Positions 1 through 8,288 of a stretch of DNA of 64,000 nucleotides are shown in pieces. Position 1 is the stretch's first letter. Each line of letters opens with the position of its first letter. Below the pieces are notes generated by a model. The model saw only the letters and a list, made by a program, of their open reading frames with translations, had not been told where the DNA came from and made no database searches. Position numbers and translations under genes: made by a program. The stretch is from Kyrpidia spormannii (GTDB lineage Bacteria > Bacillota > Bacilli > Kyrpidiales > Kyrpidiaceae): assembly GCF_002804065.1 (NCBI RefSeq), contig NZ_CP024955.1, forward strand, positions 2,542,001 through 2,606,000, read 5' to 3'.

Positions 1-335
1 CGAGAAAATAGCAACAGATTCTCATAACCGGTGAGGGTGGCGTCCACGCTCAGCATCTGGGGCACGTACCCGATGGCCCCCCGCACCCGGCCCGCCGCCC
101 GACGCACGGAGTATCCCGCTACAAAGGCCTCCCCTTCATCCGGGCGCAAGAGGGTGATCAACATCTTGATCGTCGTGGATTTTCCCGCACCATTGGGGCC
201 GAGAAGGCCAAAACACTCCCCTTCCGCCACGGCAAAATCCACCCCGTCCACAGCGCACACCTCGCCAAATCGCTTGCGCAAACCGCGCACCTCCACCGTC
301 CACCCCGCCCCCCCAAAATCCGAGGTCATCCTCAT
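1..335 (-). CDS. ABC transporter ATP-binding protein, C-terminus cut by window edge
   Basis: N-terminal 111 residues of a DrrA/CcmA-type ATPase that powers an exporter. The Walker A loop reads LGPNGAGKSTT (about residues 37-47) and the Q-loop region reads IGYVPQ (about 84-89); signature and Walker B lie beyond position 1. The start ATG overlaps the stop of the upstream MarR gene by 4 bp (ATGA), so the two are translationally coupled. The context suggests a MarR-controlled multidrug or daunorubicin-type exporter whose permease would follow outside the window. Substrate unknown. Confidence 0.85.
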   Translation of the reverse strand, partial: MRMTSDFGGAGWTVEVRGLRKRFGEVCAVDGVDFAVAEGECFGLLGPNGAGKSTTIKMLITLLRPDEGEAFVAGYSVRRAAGRVRGAIGYVPQMLSVDATLTGYENLLLFS

Positions 336-781
336 CGCCCCTCTTCCCTGACGAACTGGGCCAATTTATCCATCAACGCCAAAAGTTGTTTTTGCTCGTC
401 GGGCTCCAGTCGGGCAAAGGGCCTTGCGAGCCGCCGAATCCACTCCTGCTCCACCGCCCGAACCACGTCTTCCCCTTGGCGCGTCAGGCGGACGGTCCGG
501 CCCCGGGCATCCCGGGGATCCGGCTCCCGGCTGAGCCATCCCACCCGTTCCAGACGGTCCAACATCTGGGACATGGCGCTGGGGCCGACATCCACTCTCT
601 GGGCCAACTCCCCCACCGAACACCCGCCAGTCCGCTGGAGCTTCCTGAGAATCATCCACTGCACCCGGGTGGGTTGCCGGCGGGGCTCGCCGAACCATCC
701 CGCCCGAACGTATCGATTCACCGCCTGCAAATGTTCAAAAAAGCGCTCTAACCCCGCTGGATCGGGTCCCATCTGCTTCAC
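332..781 (-). CDS. MarR family transcriptional regulator
   Basis: 149-residue winged-helix regulator. An N-terminal helix is followed by the MarR core: CSVGELAQRVDVGPSAMSQM (about 55-74) is the recognition helix-turn-helix, and the wing region contains REPDPRDARGRTVRLT (about 84-99), the usual DxRxxxxxLT motif. The GTG start sits behind an AAGGAAGGGG ribosome site and just downstream of an extended -10 box. It is co-transcribed with the ABC ATPase and most likely represses that exporter and itself; the ligand cannot be read from sequence. Confidence 0.88.
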   Translation of the reverse strand: MKQMGPDPAGLERFFEHLQAVNRYVRAGWFGEPRRQPTRVQWMILRKLQRTGGCSVGELAQRVDVGPSAMSQMLDRLERVGWLSREPDPRDARGRTVRLTRQGEDVVRAVEQEWIRRLARPFARLEPDEQKQLLALMDKLAQFVREEGR

Positions 782-804
782 CTGAGCCCCTTCCTTTCAG
801 ATCC

Positions 805-813
805 ATTATATCA
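805..813 (-). promoter_or_regulatory. Extended -10 promoter of the marR-ABC operon
   Basis: On the minus strand the sequence reads TGATATAAT, a perfect TATAAT with an upstream TGn extension, 24 bp before the GTG start of the MarR gene. No good -35 box is visible at 17 bp, which fits extended -10 promoters. AT-rich sequence around it could hold the MarR operator, but no clear palindrome was found. Confidence 0.5.
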
Positions 814-882
814 CGAACTAAAATATTCGATCGAGAGACAGGCCCATTTCCCGGTCGGCCCCGCCCTCTCCCTCACCCCCGG

Positions 883-1254
883 TCAGATCCTCCCGACCCC
901 GATCCACAGCCCGAGGCCACCCGCCAAAAGCCCGAGATACAGCGATGTGGCCACATATACCACGGCCTTTTTTCGATTTCCTTCCCACCAGAGAAAAAAC
1001 GCCTCATAACAAAACGTCGAAAACGTCGTATATGCCCCGCAAAACCCCGTTCCGAGTAGCGCATACCAGGTCGCGGACAGGGTGCCCGCGGCTTCCCGCC
1101 CGGCCAGCCAGCCGAGGAAAAACGCCCCGGTCAGGTTAATGATCCACGTGCCATACGGGAACAGCGGCATCCACTTCCGAGCCACCCAATTCCCGAGGGC
1201 AAACCGGGCCCAGGTGCCGAGAACCCCGCCGATCGCCACCCACAACGACATCAT
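883..1254 (-). CDS. crcB: Fluoride ion channel CrcB/Fluc, second copy of pair
   Basis: 123-residue four-helix membrane protein that exports fluoride as a dual-topology dimer. The diagnostic motifs are GTWARFALGNW (about 12-22), NLTGAFFLGW (about 38-47) and GFCGAYTTFSTFCYE (about 71-85), the last holding the TTFST sodium/fluoride-pore signature. The start was moved from an upstream in-frame codon to the MM pair at 1254/1251, because translation there overlaps the stop of the preceding crcB by 4 bp (ATGA) and gives the family's usual length. It lies with its partner behind a fluoride riboswitch; such pairs commonly form heterodimers. Confidence 0.93.
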   Translation of the reverse strand: MMSLWVAIGGVLGTWARFALGNWVARKWMPLFPYGTWIINLTGAFFLGWLAGREAAGTLSATWYALLGTGFCGAYTTFSTFCYEAFFLWWEGNRKKAVVYVATSLYLGLLAGGLGLWIGVGRI

Positions 1255-1634
1255 ATTTGACCCCTCCGATGTATCCAGCCCATCGCCGTCTGATGGCCGG
1301 CATAGGCTAACAACAAGCCCCCCGCTACACTGGCGTGAAGATAGAGCAGGGCTTCCCAAGGATGCCCCCTTACCACCAAATGCAAGGTTTCAAGCACGAG
1401 GGTGGAAAAGGTGGTATACGAGCCCACGAATCCCGTCCCGACTCCCAGGCGCACCGCCGCGGGCAGTGACCACCGTTCTAGAGCCAGGGTGAGGAAAAGG
1501 GCTAGTACGTACGCCCCGGAAAGATTGATTCCAAATGTCGCCCAGGGCCAGCCCATGAAGGGCTGTAGCAACGATAACCCGTAGCGCGCCAGACTTCCCA
1601 GGATGCCGCCTGCCGCCAGAGCCCACCACAACAT
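1251..1634 (-). CDS. crcB: Fluoride ion channel CrcB/Fluc, first copy of pair
   Basis: 127-residue CrcB homologue with GSLARYGLSLL (about 13-23), NLSGAYVLALF (about 37-47) and GFVGSYTTFSTLVLE (about 69-83), and four predicted membrane helices. Start chosen at ATG 1634 (MLWWAL) because GGGAGGCGG lies 8 bp upstream; a longer reading frame to 1706 would start inside the riboswitch expression platform. It is the first gene after the fluoride riboswitch, so the pair is expressed when fluoride accumulates. Confidence 0.93.
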   Translation of the reverse strand: MLWWALAAGGILGSLARYGLSLLQPFMGWPWATFGINLSGAYVLALFLTLALERWSLPAAVRLGVGTGFVGSYTTFSTLVLETLHLVVRGHPWEALLYLHASVAGGLLLAYAGHQTAMGWIHRRGQI

Positions 1635-1682
1635 TTTTCTACCGCCTCCCGCTCCTAGACCCGGCAAACGCCCGGGCTCTTT

Positions 1683-1718
1683 CAAAAAGAAACTCCTACT
1701 GACCACTGTCAGTAGGAG
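1683..1718 (-). terminator. Riboswitch-controlled intrinsic terminator upstream of crcB
   Basis: On the minus strand CTCCTACTGAC and GTCAGTAGGAG form a perfect 11-bp stem around an AGTG loop, followed by TTTCTTTTT. The 5' arm reuses the conserved CTCCTACTG of the aptamer, so ligand-bound aptamer and terminator exclude each other. This is the expected OFF platform: without fluoride transcription stops before crcB. Confidence 0.88.
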
Positions 1719-1760
1719 CCATCATCTGCGTAGCGCAGCCATCGGTGAGCTCCATCACCC
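1708..1760 (-). ncRNA. Fluoride riboswitch aptamer (crcB motif)
   Basis: Read on the minus strand, the 5' part is GGGTGATGGAGCTCACC and the 3' part ATGATGGCTCCTACTG, with a small GC hairpin (CTGCGCTACGCAG) between them. This matches the known crcB-motif layout: GGxGAUGG, a short stem, then xUGAUGxCUCCUAC forming the pseudoknot. It lies in the leader of two crcB genes, the motif's classical target, and runs directly into a terminator hairpin. Recognition is by motif and context; no covariance search was run. Confidence 0.9.
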
Positions 1761-1778
1761 TGGAGTTCTCTCATCCCC

Positions 1779-1807
1779 AGTGTACGCAGAAAGGCTTGTC
1801 CCTGCAA
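1779..1807 (-). promoter_or_regulatory. Sigma-A type promoter of the fluoride operon
   Basis: Minus-strand TTGCAG (1802-1807) and TACACT (1779-1784) are separated by exactly 17 bp; transcription would start a few bases before the aptamer's first G. The end of the neighbouring insertion sequence is at about 1820, 13 bp upstream of the -35 box, so the core promoter survived the insertion. Confidence 0.6.
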
Positions 1808-1819
1808 CCCGCCGCAATC

Positions 1820-3300
1820 ACTCAGTTAAAATCTTACCGAAAGGGGGTTGGCTCACTCATGAAGAAATCTTACCGAAGGGATCGCGGTGCGGATGTCCAT
1901 GCAGAGTCGGCGAGAATACTTGAACACCATGAGGACGCGCTATCGGCAAGCACGTAGCCGATCGGAAAAATCACAGATCCTGGACGAGTTGCAAAAGACA
2001 CTGGGATATGCCCGGAAATACGCCATCGCCACCCTGAATGTCCCACCCAAAGAGACCCGGCGGCGCCAGCGCCGGACCCGCCCACTGCGTTATCAAGCGG
2101 CGATGCCGGTCATTCAAGTGGTGTGGGAAGCCCTTGATTATCCTTGCGCAGAGCGGCTGCACCCTGTACTGGTGCGCACAGCCGAGCAGCTGGCCCGGCA
2201 CGGGGAGATTTGTCTCACGCCGGAGGTGTCCGATGAGCTGCGGCAGATCAGCCGTGCAACCCTGGCCCGCCGCATGGCGAAGTGGGATCGGCCTAGGGCC
2301 AAGCACGTACCGGCCGACAAAAGACCCGTCGCACGCTTACAGTCCGAGATCCCGGTGGAACGCTACAATTGGGATGAATCCAGGCCCGGCGCACTGGAAA
2401 TCGACTTGGTGGAGCATAACGGAGGTTCTTCGTCCGGCCATTACGCGTACACCCTCTCAGTCGTCGACATCGTCACGGGATACAGTCGACGCCTGGCCGT
2501 GCTCGGTCGCGGACAGGCAGGTATAGCCAAGGCGCTGGAGCGCATTCTGACGGAGTGGCCCTACCCCGTCTGGGGAATCCACAGTGACAACGGGAGCGAG
2601 TTTATCAGCGCACACCTCATTCGCTTCACCAAGGCACATGGCCTGTCATTTACCAGAAGTCGTCCGTACAAGAAAAATGACAACGCGCACGTGGAACAGA
2701 AGAATCGGTTTTTGGTGCGGGACATCGTCGGCTACGGCCGGTACGACACACCCGAACAGGTGGCATGGCTGAACACGGTATACGCATGGCTCGACGTCTA
2801 CGCCAACGCCTGCCTGCCGCTGCGCAAGGTGGTCAGCAAGAAGTGGGAGGGTAGCCACGTACGCAAGAAGTACGACGTCGCCAGGACCCCCCTGCAACGG
2901 GCGCTTGACGCGGGCATCATCTGTGCAGAAGACCGGGAACACTGGGAACGATGGGCCGATTCCCTCAACCCGCTGCAACTCCATCGACAGCTCACGACCC
3001 TGCTGGAACAGGGGCCAGACGTGGTGAACCTAGCTGTACCTCCCACACCCGGCCCCATGTCTGTTCGCCACAAAGCCTTTGCCACAGTGGGATCATGAAG
3101 ACCCGGCCTGTGGATTTGATGGACAACCAAAAGCGGGTTGTCCACAAGCTCCACAGGCCCTATTCAGGGGAGGCCGCTTCGCTCCTCCCCTCTGGCCTTA
3201 CGGCCATTCACCCCTCCCGCTCCTCCTCCAAAGGGATAGGGATTGGGTTAGATATTTATGTGAGTGAGCTATATCCCTTCGGTAAGATTTTTACGTGAGT
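1820..3300 (+). mobile_element. DDE insertion sequence (ISNCY/IS481-like) with doubled terminal repeats
   Basis: Both ends carry the inward-facing motif ACTCAnnnAAAATCTTACCGAA (left end at 1820, right end at 3300 read in reverse). At the left a second copy, ACTCATGAAGAAATCTTACCGA, follows about 36 bp inside; at the right a more diverged second copy (CTCACTCACATAAATATCT) follows at similar spacing. One transposase gene fills the element. No target-site duplication is evident. Family assignment is by the look of the transposase, not by database search. Confidence 0.8.
1887..3098 (+). CDS. DDE transposase / integrase-core protein
   Basis: About 403 residues. An N-terminal helical region with HTH character (SEKSQILDELQKTLGYARKYAI, shown here only in part of residues 25-46) precedes an rve-type catalytic core. 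Likely catalytic acidic residues are Asp in LEIDLVEH (about 175), Asp in GIHSDNGSEF (about 239) and Glu in NDNAHVEQKN (about 273). Start GTG 1887, with ATG 1893 as alternative, both behind GAAGGGAT. The frame is intact, so the element may still be active. Confidence 0.85.
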   Translation: MRMSMQSRREYLNTMRTRYRQARSRSEKSQILDELQKTLGYARKYAIATLNVPPKETRRRQRRTRPLRYQAAMPVIQVVWEALDYPCAERLHPVLVRTAEQLARHGEICLTPEVSDELRQISRATLARRMAKWDRPRAKHVPADKRPVARLQSEIPVERYNWDESRPGALEIDLVEHNGGSSSGHYAYTLSVVDIVTGYSRRLAVLGRGQAGIAKALERILTEWPYPVWGIHSDNGSEFISAHLIRFTKAHGLSFTRSRPYKKNDNAHVEQKNRFLVRDIVGYGRYDTPEQVAWLNTVYAWLDVYANACLPLRKVVSKKWEGSHVRKKYDVARTPLQRALDAGIICAEDREHWERWADSLNPLQLHRQLTTLLEQGPDVVNLAVPPTPGPMSVRHKAFATVGS

Positions 3301-3312
3301 TGACACGCCCGC

Positions 3313-4179
3313 CTACTCGTACGTATAAAACCCTTTGCCGGATTTTCTCCCGAATTCTCCCCGCTCGAACTTCTCTCGCAGGATTTCGGGCGGCTTCATG
3401 GCCGGGTCCCCGGTTTCGGCGTATTGTTGCTGCATGACATGATAATTGACATCAAGCCCCGTAAAATCCATGAGCGTAAAGGGACCCATGGGGTGGTTCA
3501 GGGCCTTGGTCGCCGCCAAGTCGATGTCTTTAAACTCAGCGATCCCCTGTTCATAGAGATACATCGCTTCCTTGAACAAAGCCATGAGCAGCCGATTCGC
3601 AACAAATCCCGAGATCTCTTTTTTTAGGAGGATCGGGGTTTTGCCGATGCGCCGGCACAGCTCCACGGCCGTATCCGCCGTATCCTCAGAAGTTTGGGGG
3701 TTCATCACCACTTCGACGAGTTCCATGACCAGGACCGGATTGAAAAAATGCATATTGCATACGTTCTCCGGCCGCCGGGTGGCATCGGCGATTTTTGAAC
3801 TGACAATGGTGGAACTGTTGGTGGCGAGGATGGCGTGGGCCGGTGCCAGCTCATCCAACCGAGCGAACAGCTCCCGTTTTGCATCGAGCTTCTCCACGAT
3901 CGCCTCAATCACGTAGTCCGCATCCCCCACCGCTTCGGCGAGATCCGTCGTCCATGACAACCGGCTCCAGGCTCCGTCCACCTGTTCCCGGGATAATTTT
4001 CCCTTCTGTACCCGTTTCTCCAACTGCTCGGTCAGCACCTGCCGGGCCCGTTCGAGGCTCTCGGTCGCGATGTCCTGCACCTTGACCGGGTACCCGGCCA
4101 AAGCGCACACTGCCGCAATCTGGGTTCCCATCGCTCCGGAACCCACCACGCTGATTCGGTTCACCGCATCGATGGACAC
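3313..4179 (-). CDS. 3-hydroxyacyl-CoA (3-hydroxybutyryl-CoA) dehydrogenase
   Basis: About 288 residues, the usual length of single-function HBD/PaaH enzymes, which oxidise L-3-hydroxyacyl-CoA with NAD+. The Rossmann loop is VVGSGAMGTQIA near the N-terminus. NSSTI followed by MHFFNPV carries the catalytic His, and the C-terminal domain holds GFVANRLL and the closing GRKSGKGFYTYE. Start placed at GTG 4179 behind GGGGAG; an upstream in-frame ATG would add residues of non-family character. It follows the SDR gene on the same strand, suggesting a short fatty-acid or hydroxybutyrate catabolic operon. Confidence 0.9.
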   Translation of the reverse strand: MSIDAVNRISVVGSGAMGTQIAAVCALAGYPVKVQDIATESLERARQVLTEQLEKRVQKGKLSREQVDGAWSRLSWTTDLAEAVGDADYVIEAIVEKLDAKRELFARLDELAPAHAILATNSSTIVSSKIADATRRPENVCNMHFFNPVLVMELVEVVMNPQTSEDTADTAVELCRRIGKTPILLKKEISGFVANRLLMALFKEAMYLYEQGIAEFKDIDLAATKALNHPMGPFTLMDFTGLDVNYHVMQQQYAETGDPAMKPPEILREKFERGEFGRKSGKGFYTYE

Positions 4180-4314
4180 CTTTGCGTCTCCCCTTCGTAT
4201 CCTATTCATTGACATGACTTTGGTGATTGGGTAAAGCCCGTGAGCAGATCGGTTCGATCCCAAGCTCGCCCTTGTTTGTTGCCGCCTCCAGACACGGCCA
4301 CCCGGTTCGACAGG

Positions 4315-5094
4315 TCACATCACAGTGGAGCCCCCGTCCACTGTCAGGACATGGCCGGTCACATAGCTCGATGCCGATGAGGCCAAGAAGATGGCCACAC
4401 CCTTTAATTCACCTTCCTCGCCAAATCGCCCCAGAGGCGTCCCCCGCAGAATGGTGTCTCCGTTTCGTTCGAGGATCACCCGGCTCATCTTGGTCGGGAA
4501 AAATCCCGGGGCAATGGCGTTCACCAGAATGTTGTACCGGGCCCATTTTACAGCCAAATCCCGGGTTAAACTGATGATCGCCCCTTTACTGGCACTGTAT
4601 CCCACGGCATCGAGCACCTCCGGAGGAGACCCGACAAGGCCCGCCACCGAGGCAATGTTGACGATCCGCCCGCCTTGCCCCCGCTCAATCATGTGCCTCC
4701 CCACCGCCTGGGACATCAAAAACGTGCCGGTGACGTTGGTTTCCATGACTTTGTGCCAGGCATCCAGGGGCATATCCACCGCTGGCGCTCCCCAGGATGC
4801 GCCACTATTATTCACAAGAATATCGATGTGGCCGAAGGTCCTCAGGGACTCATCCACCACCCGGCGCACATTCTCAGGTTCCGCCACGTTACACGCCAAG
4901 GGCAGGGCCTTTCGTCCCAAAGCCCGCACCTCTTCGGCCACCTGCTCACAATTCTCCACCCTTCGGGAACACAGCACCACATCGGCCCCCATCTCCGCGT
5001 ACCCCAGTGCGATCTCCCGGCCCAATCCCCGACCCCCACCGGTGATGATCGCCACTTTCCCCGTTAAATCAAACAAATCCCGGGCGTGTACCAC
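4315..5094 (-). CDS. SDR family NAD(P)-dependent oxidoreductase
   Basis: 259 residues, classical short-chain dehydrogenase. The cofactor loop is TGGGRGLG (about 18-25), NNSG comes near 92, and the catalytic YxxxK is YSASK (about 163-167) with its Ser upstream. The C-terminus has the family's VLTVDGGSTVM. Basic residues after the second strand (CSRR) favour NADP(H). Start GTG 5094 is preceded by GGGGGGAGG. Close in type to gluconate 5-dehydrogenase or 3-oxoacyl reductase; substrate not assignable. Probably co-transcribed with the downstream hydroxyacyl-CoA dehydrogenase. Confidence 0.85.
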   Translation of the reverse strand: MVHARDLFDLTGKVAIITGGGRGLGREIALGYAEMGADVVLCSRRVENCEQVAEEVRALGRKALPLACNVAEPENVRRVVDESLRTFGHIDILVNNSGASWGAPAVDMPLDAWHKVMETNVTGTFLMSQAVGRHMIERGQGGRIVNIASVAGLVGSPPEVLDAVGYSASKGAIISLTRDLAVKWARYNILVNAIAPGFFPTKMSRVILERNGDTILRGTPLGRFGEEGELKGVAIFLASSASSYVTGHVLTVDGGSTVM

Positions 5095-5229
5095 CCAAAC
5101 CTCCCCCCAACCTCAACCAAATGGTCGTTTTATTCCGGCTGGTTTTCACCGTTGCCTCAGCCAGAACCCCGGCCTTCCCACTGCCTTTGGCCTCTTTAAT
5201 TAGTTCGACACCGAAGCCGCGAATCCTTT

Positions 5230-5601
5230 TTATTCTCGCCAATGGTGCAAACAATTCAGCAAGACCACCGCGTGGTTATGGACCTCGTCCTTGGCCGCAT
5301 AAACCAGGGTGACCGTCTCCCGCTCCGCCGCCTGCAGAATCTCCTCGACACACCTGCGATGTGCGGGATCGCTCCGTAACTCCTCCTCGTACCGACGGCG
5401 GAACTCAGGGAATCGATCGGGCCTATGGCCAAACCACTTGCGGAGCTCAGGGTTTGGGGCCACCTCCCGCATCCACTGATCGATCCTCGCCTCGGCTTTG
5501 GACAGGCCCCGGGGCCACAGGCGATCCACCAGAATTCGTCTCCCAGATCCGCCGGTTCGTATGCGCGTTTCAAACGGATCGTTCCCATCTTTTACACCCA
5601 T
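5230..5601 (-). CDS. DUF488 (YeaO-like) family protein
   Basis: 123 residues with the family hallmarks RILVDRLWPRGLSK (about 22-35), a WFGH segment followed by FRRRYEEEL, and TLVYAAKDEVHNHAVVL near the C-terminus. The biochemical function of DUF488 is unknown. It begins 20 bp after the stop of the upstream nitroreductase gene on the same strand and is probably co-transcribed with it. Confidence 0.85.
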   Translation of the reverse strand: MGVKDGNDPFETRIRTGGSGRRILVDRLWPRGLSKAEARIDQWMREVAPNPELRKWFGHRPDRFPEFRRRYEEELRSDPAHRRCVEEILQAAERETVTLVYAAKDEVHNHAVVLLNCLHHWRE

Positions 5602-5621
5602 TGCCCTTTTACCGCAGTTCT

Positions 5622-6188
5622 CTACTCTTGCCAGGGCTGCCCGAAGCGATCAAGGAAAATCACCTGCTCTTTGGCATGAGGCGGTTTCCCCTCCGGCCAT
5701 GCCGCCGGCCGGCCCACCCCGAGGATCGCCAAAACCCGCCGATCATCCGGCAGGTGGAGAACTTCCCGGGCATAGCCCTCCCGGCGGGCCGATTCCTCGG
5801 CGTCCTGGGCGTGGTACACGGCACCAAAAGCCATCCCCAGCCCCTGCTCCACCGCCACGAGCCACATAAAGGCACAGGCGATGGAGCCATCCTGCACCCA
5901 ATATTTGCTCACATCCGGCCGTCCGGTCACCACAATTCCCGCCGCAGCGCCGGCCAACCAGGGCATATACGGCGTGGTTTGGGTCAACCGAGTCAAAATT
6001 CCGCGATCTTGGATTACAATCAGTTCTCTGGAAATCAGGTGATTCCCCGTGGGAGCCCGATATCCCGCCTCCACCACCGCCCGGAGCACCGCCGGTTCCA
6101 CCCGCGCATCCAGAAACTGCGTTACTTCGCGGCGCTGCCGAATCGCCTCCAGCACCTCCACATCCGTCGCCTCCTCGGTGCATATCAT
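5622..6188 (-). CDS. Nitroreductase family protein
   Basis: 188 residues starting at ATG 6188 (MICTEEATDVEV). The FMN-binding N-terminal motif is IRQRREVTQFLDARVE (about 16-31), then YRAPTGNHLISRELIVI (about 45-61), and the C-terminal part contains ILGVGRPAAWPEGKPP, typical of the GxPA-type loop. Longer in-frame readings to 6686 would run antisense through the acetamidase gene and are rejected. The enzyme would be a dimeric flavin NAD(P)H oxidoreductase; substrate unknown. Divergent from the acetamidase gene. Confidence 0.85.
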   Translation of the reverse strand: MICTEEATDVEVLEAIRQRREVTQFLDARVEPAVLRAVVEAGYRAPTGNHLISRELIVIQDRGILTRLTQTTPYMPWLAGAAAGIVVTGRPDVSKYWVQDGSIACAFMWLVAVEQGLGMAFGAVYHAQDAEESARREGYAREVLHLPDDRRVLAILGVGRPAAWPEGKPPHAKEQVIFLDRFGQPWQE

Positions 6189-6321
6189 AAATTCCGGTGA
6201 GTTTACTCTACCATATTGCCCTTTGGAGATCGGAATCCAAAGGCCCCTACGTCTTATATTTTTGTGATAAAGTACAAGACAGGAAGTATCATAAATTGGT
6301 TCCACGAGAGGGGACACGCCG

Positions 6322-7629
6322 ATGAACGACTCAAAGGGTAGTCCGACCGTGTTCGTGAACACATTTACGAATGGAGTGCTCGACCCAAACCAGCCGATGT
6401 TGGGGCCTGTACGGGACGGCGGACACATTGTGGCCAACACAACCCCGGGATGTTGGGGACCCATGATCACGCCGGCCATCCGAGGTGGCCATGAGGTGAC
6501 CCAGCCAGTTTTTGTTGCTGGAGCCGAGGTCGGAGACGCTATCGCAATCCGTATCCAGTCCATCCGAGTCACCTCCATAGCAACCGCGTCCGGAAACGAC
6601 CGTACGGTGGAAGGCAGTTTCCTCGGGGACCCGTTCTGCGCAGCCAAATGTCCGGTGTGTGGCACGATGTATCCGGAAACACGCATCGAAGGTATCGGCC
6701 CTCATTCGATCCGCTGTACGAACTGTGGGGCTGACGCCTCACCATTTCAATTCACCAACGGATATACGATCGCCTTCGACGAAAACTACGAACTTGGCGT
6801 CACCCTACCCCGTGGTGCGGCTGAACGGATCGCAGCAGATGGACGGCAATTCATGGCCACCCCGGAACATTCGATTCAAAATCCTATCGTAACCTTTGCA
6901 CCCCACGACATTGTTGGGGCGGTGGCCCGAGTCAGACCGTTTCTCGGGCAGTTGGGGACCACGCCGTCCCGGCCGATGCCCGACTCTCACAATGCCGGGG
7001 ATTTTGGATCATTTTTGCTCGGCGCCCCTCACCAATATGCCCTGACACAAGAAGAACTGGATGAGGCCCGAACCGATGGACACATGGACATCGCCAGGGT
7101 TCGGGAAGGTGCCATCCTGGTTTGCCCGGTTAAAGTCCCCGGTGGCGGAGTCTATCTGGGTGATATGCACGCCTTACAAGGCGACGGTGAAATCGCAGGT
7201 CATACGTGTGATGTGTCGGGGGTGGTCACCCTACAAGTTCACGTGATCAAAGGCGCAAATCTTGAGGGGCCGATCCTGATCCCTAACGAAGAAGACCTGC
7301 CTTATCTCGCCCGACCGTTAACTGAATCGGAAAAGGCGCTGGCGAAAGCCCAGGCGACCAAGTGGGGATTCGACGCGATTGAGGAAACGGCCCCGGTCTC
7401 CGTTGTCGGCAGCGGTGCAACGTTGAACGCCGCTACGGACAACGCGCTCGAACGAGCGGCCCGCTTGTTCGGCATGTCTGTTCCCGAGGTCAAGAACCGC
7501 GCCACCATCACCGGTTCGATCGAGATCGGCCGGCACCCTGGTGTCGTGACGGCCACATTCTTGGTGCCAGTCGATCGACTGGCCAAAGTAGGCCTCTTGC
7601 CGCTAATACAAGAACAATATCGTCTTTAG
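6322..7629 (+). CDS. Acetamidase/formamidase family protein with a zinc-ribbon-like insert
   Basis: 435 residues of the FmdA/AmdA fold, hydrolysing formamide or short amides to ammonia and the acid. Family motifs: NTTPGCWGPMITP (about 39-51), PDSHNAGDFG near 219-228, and VYLGDMHALQGDGEIAGH (about 272-289), which provides metal-binding Asp/His. Between residues 110 and 135 there are two CxxC pairs (CPVC, CTNC), a probable structural zinc knuckle. Start ATG is behind GAGAGGGG. A terminator follows directly. It may feed nitrogen metabolism; no regulator is adjacent. Confidence 0.88.
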   Translation: MNDSKGSPTVFVNTFTNGVLDPNQPMLGPVRDGGHIVANTTPGCWGPMITPAIRGGHEVTQPVFVAGAEVGDAIAIRIQSIRVTSIATASGNDRTVEGSFLGDPFCAAKCPVCGTMYPETRIEGIGPHSIRCTNCGADASPFQFTNGYTIAFDENYELGVTLPRGAAERIAADGRQFMATPEHSIQNPIVTFAPHDIVGAVARVRPFLGQLGTTPSRPMPDSHNAGDFGSFLLGAPHQYALTQEELDEARTDGHMDIARVREGAILVCPVKVPGGGVYLGDMHALQGDGEIAGHTCDVSGVVTLQVHVIKGANLEGPILIPNEEDLPYLARPLTESEKALAKAQATKWGFDAIEETAPVSVVGSGATLNAATDNALERAARLFGMSVPEVKNRATITGSIEIGRHPGVVTATFLVPVDRLAKVGLLPLIQEQYRL

Positions 7630-7675
7630 GTCGAGAGGGTAAGGCAGTCGAGGAGCCTTTACAGTCCCCCGACCG

Positions 7676-7708
7676 AAGGCGCCCTGGGTTCCCCTCAGGG
7701 CGCCTTTT
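7676..7708 (+). terminator. Intrinsic terminator after the acetamidase gene
   Basis: GGCGCCCTG (7678-7686) pairs with CAGGGCGCC (7696-7704), followed by TTTT. Its right half overlaps the last codons of the convergent hemerythrin gene. Confidence 0.8.
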
Positions 7709-8201
7709 CCATCTTGCGGTTCGCCCGGGCGAGCGCCTCCGCCACCTCCGCCCGCTCCTCCGGCGTCAGGATTCGGCTGATCATCGGGAAAAAATAATGA
7801 TCCTCCTTCTCAATATGCCGCAGAACCAAATATGCTAGTAAACGCACAGCTTCCCCCCAGGGCCCGGCCACATCCCCGGTCCCCGCCCGGGAGTGCATCC
7901 CCGCCAGCACTTCCCGGTGCCGCCTGCGGATTAAATCGTGCTCCTCCCGCAGCCTCACCGCCGGCCCGGCCACCGCCGAGGGAAAATACCGTTCCACCTT
8001 GGGCAAAACTAATGTTTCCTCATAGACAAAATGATGATCGATTTCCCGCCCGAGTTCCCCGAGGGCCAAGCGGTACAACTCCGGGGACCGATCCCGGCGC
8101 ACCACCTCCATCCGCTCAGCCAGTACCCGATGTTCCAATAAAAACGTATGGAACTCCGGGGCGGTCAACTCCATCACCGCCTCCCATTCCTCCCGGTCCA
8201 T
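7695..8201 (-). CDS. Hemerythrin domain-containing protein
   Basis: 168 residues forming a four-helix di-iron bundle. Ligand-type residues: His in LLEHRVL, the DHHFVYEETLVLPKVE segment (HxxxE), EEHDLIRRRH, and HIEKEDHYFFPMI, matching the HHE spacing of bacterial hemerythrin-like proteins. Start moved to ATG 8201 behind AAAGGAG. Such proteins bind O2 or NO or repair iron centres; upstream radical-SAM heme enzymes and a Crp/Fnr regulator make a role in heme or NO physiology plausible but unproven. Confidence 0.87.
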   Translation of the reverse strand: MDREEWEAVMELTAPEFHTFLLEHRVLAERMEVVRRDRSPELYRLALGELGREIDHHFVYEETLVLPKVERYFPSAVAGPAVRLREEHDLIRRRHREVLAGMHSRAGTGDVAGPWGEAVRLLAYLVLRHIEKEDHYFFPMISRILTPEERAEVAEALARANRKMEKAP

Positions 8202-8288
8202 TGCCCTACTCCTTTCCCAACGATAATGCTGCCTTGCCGCCACGACCAACCCCGCGTATCAGAGCCAGCCGCCCTCCACCTTCGGCCG

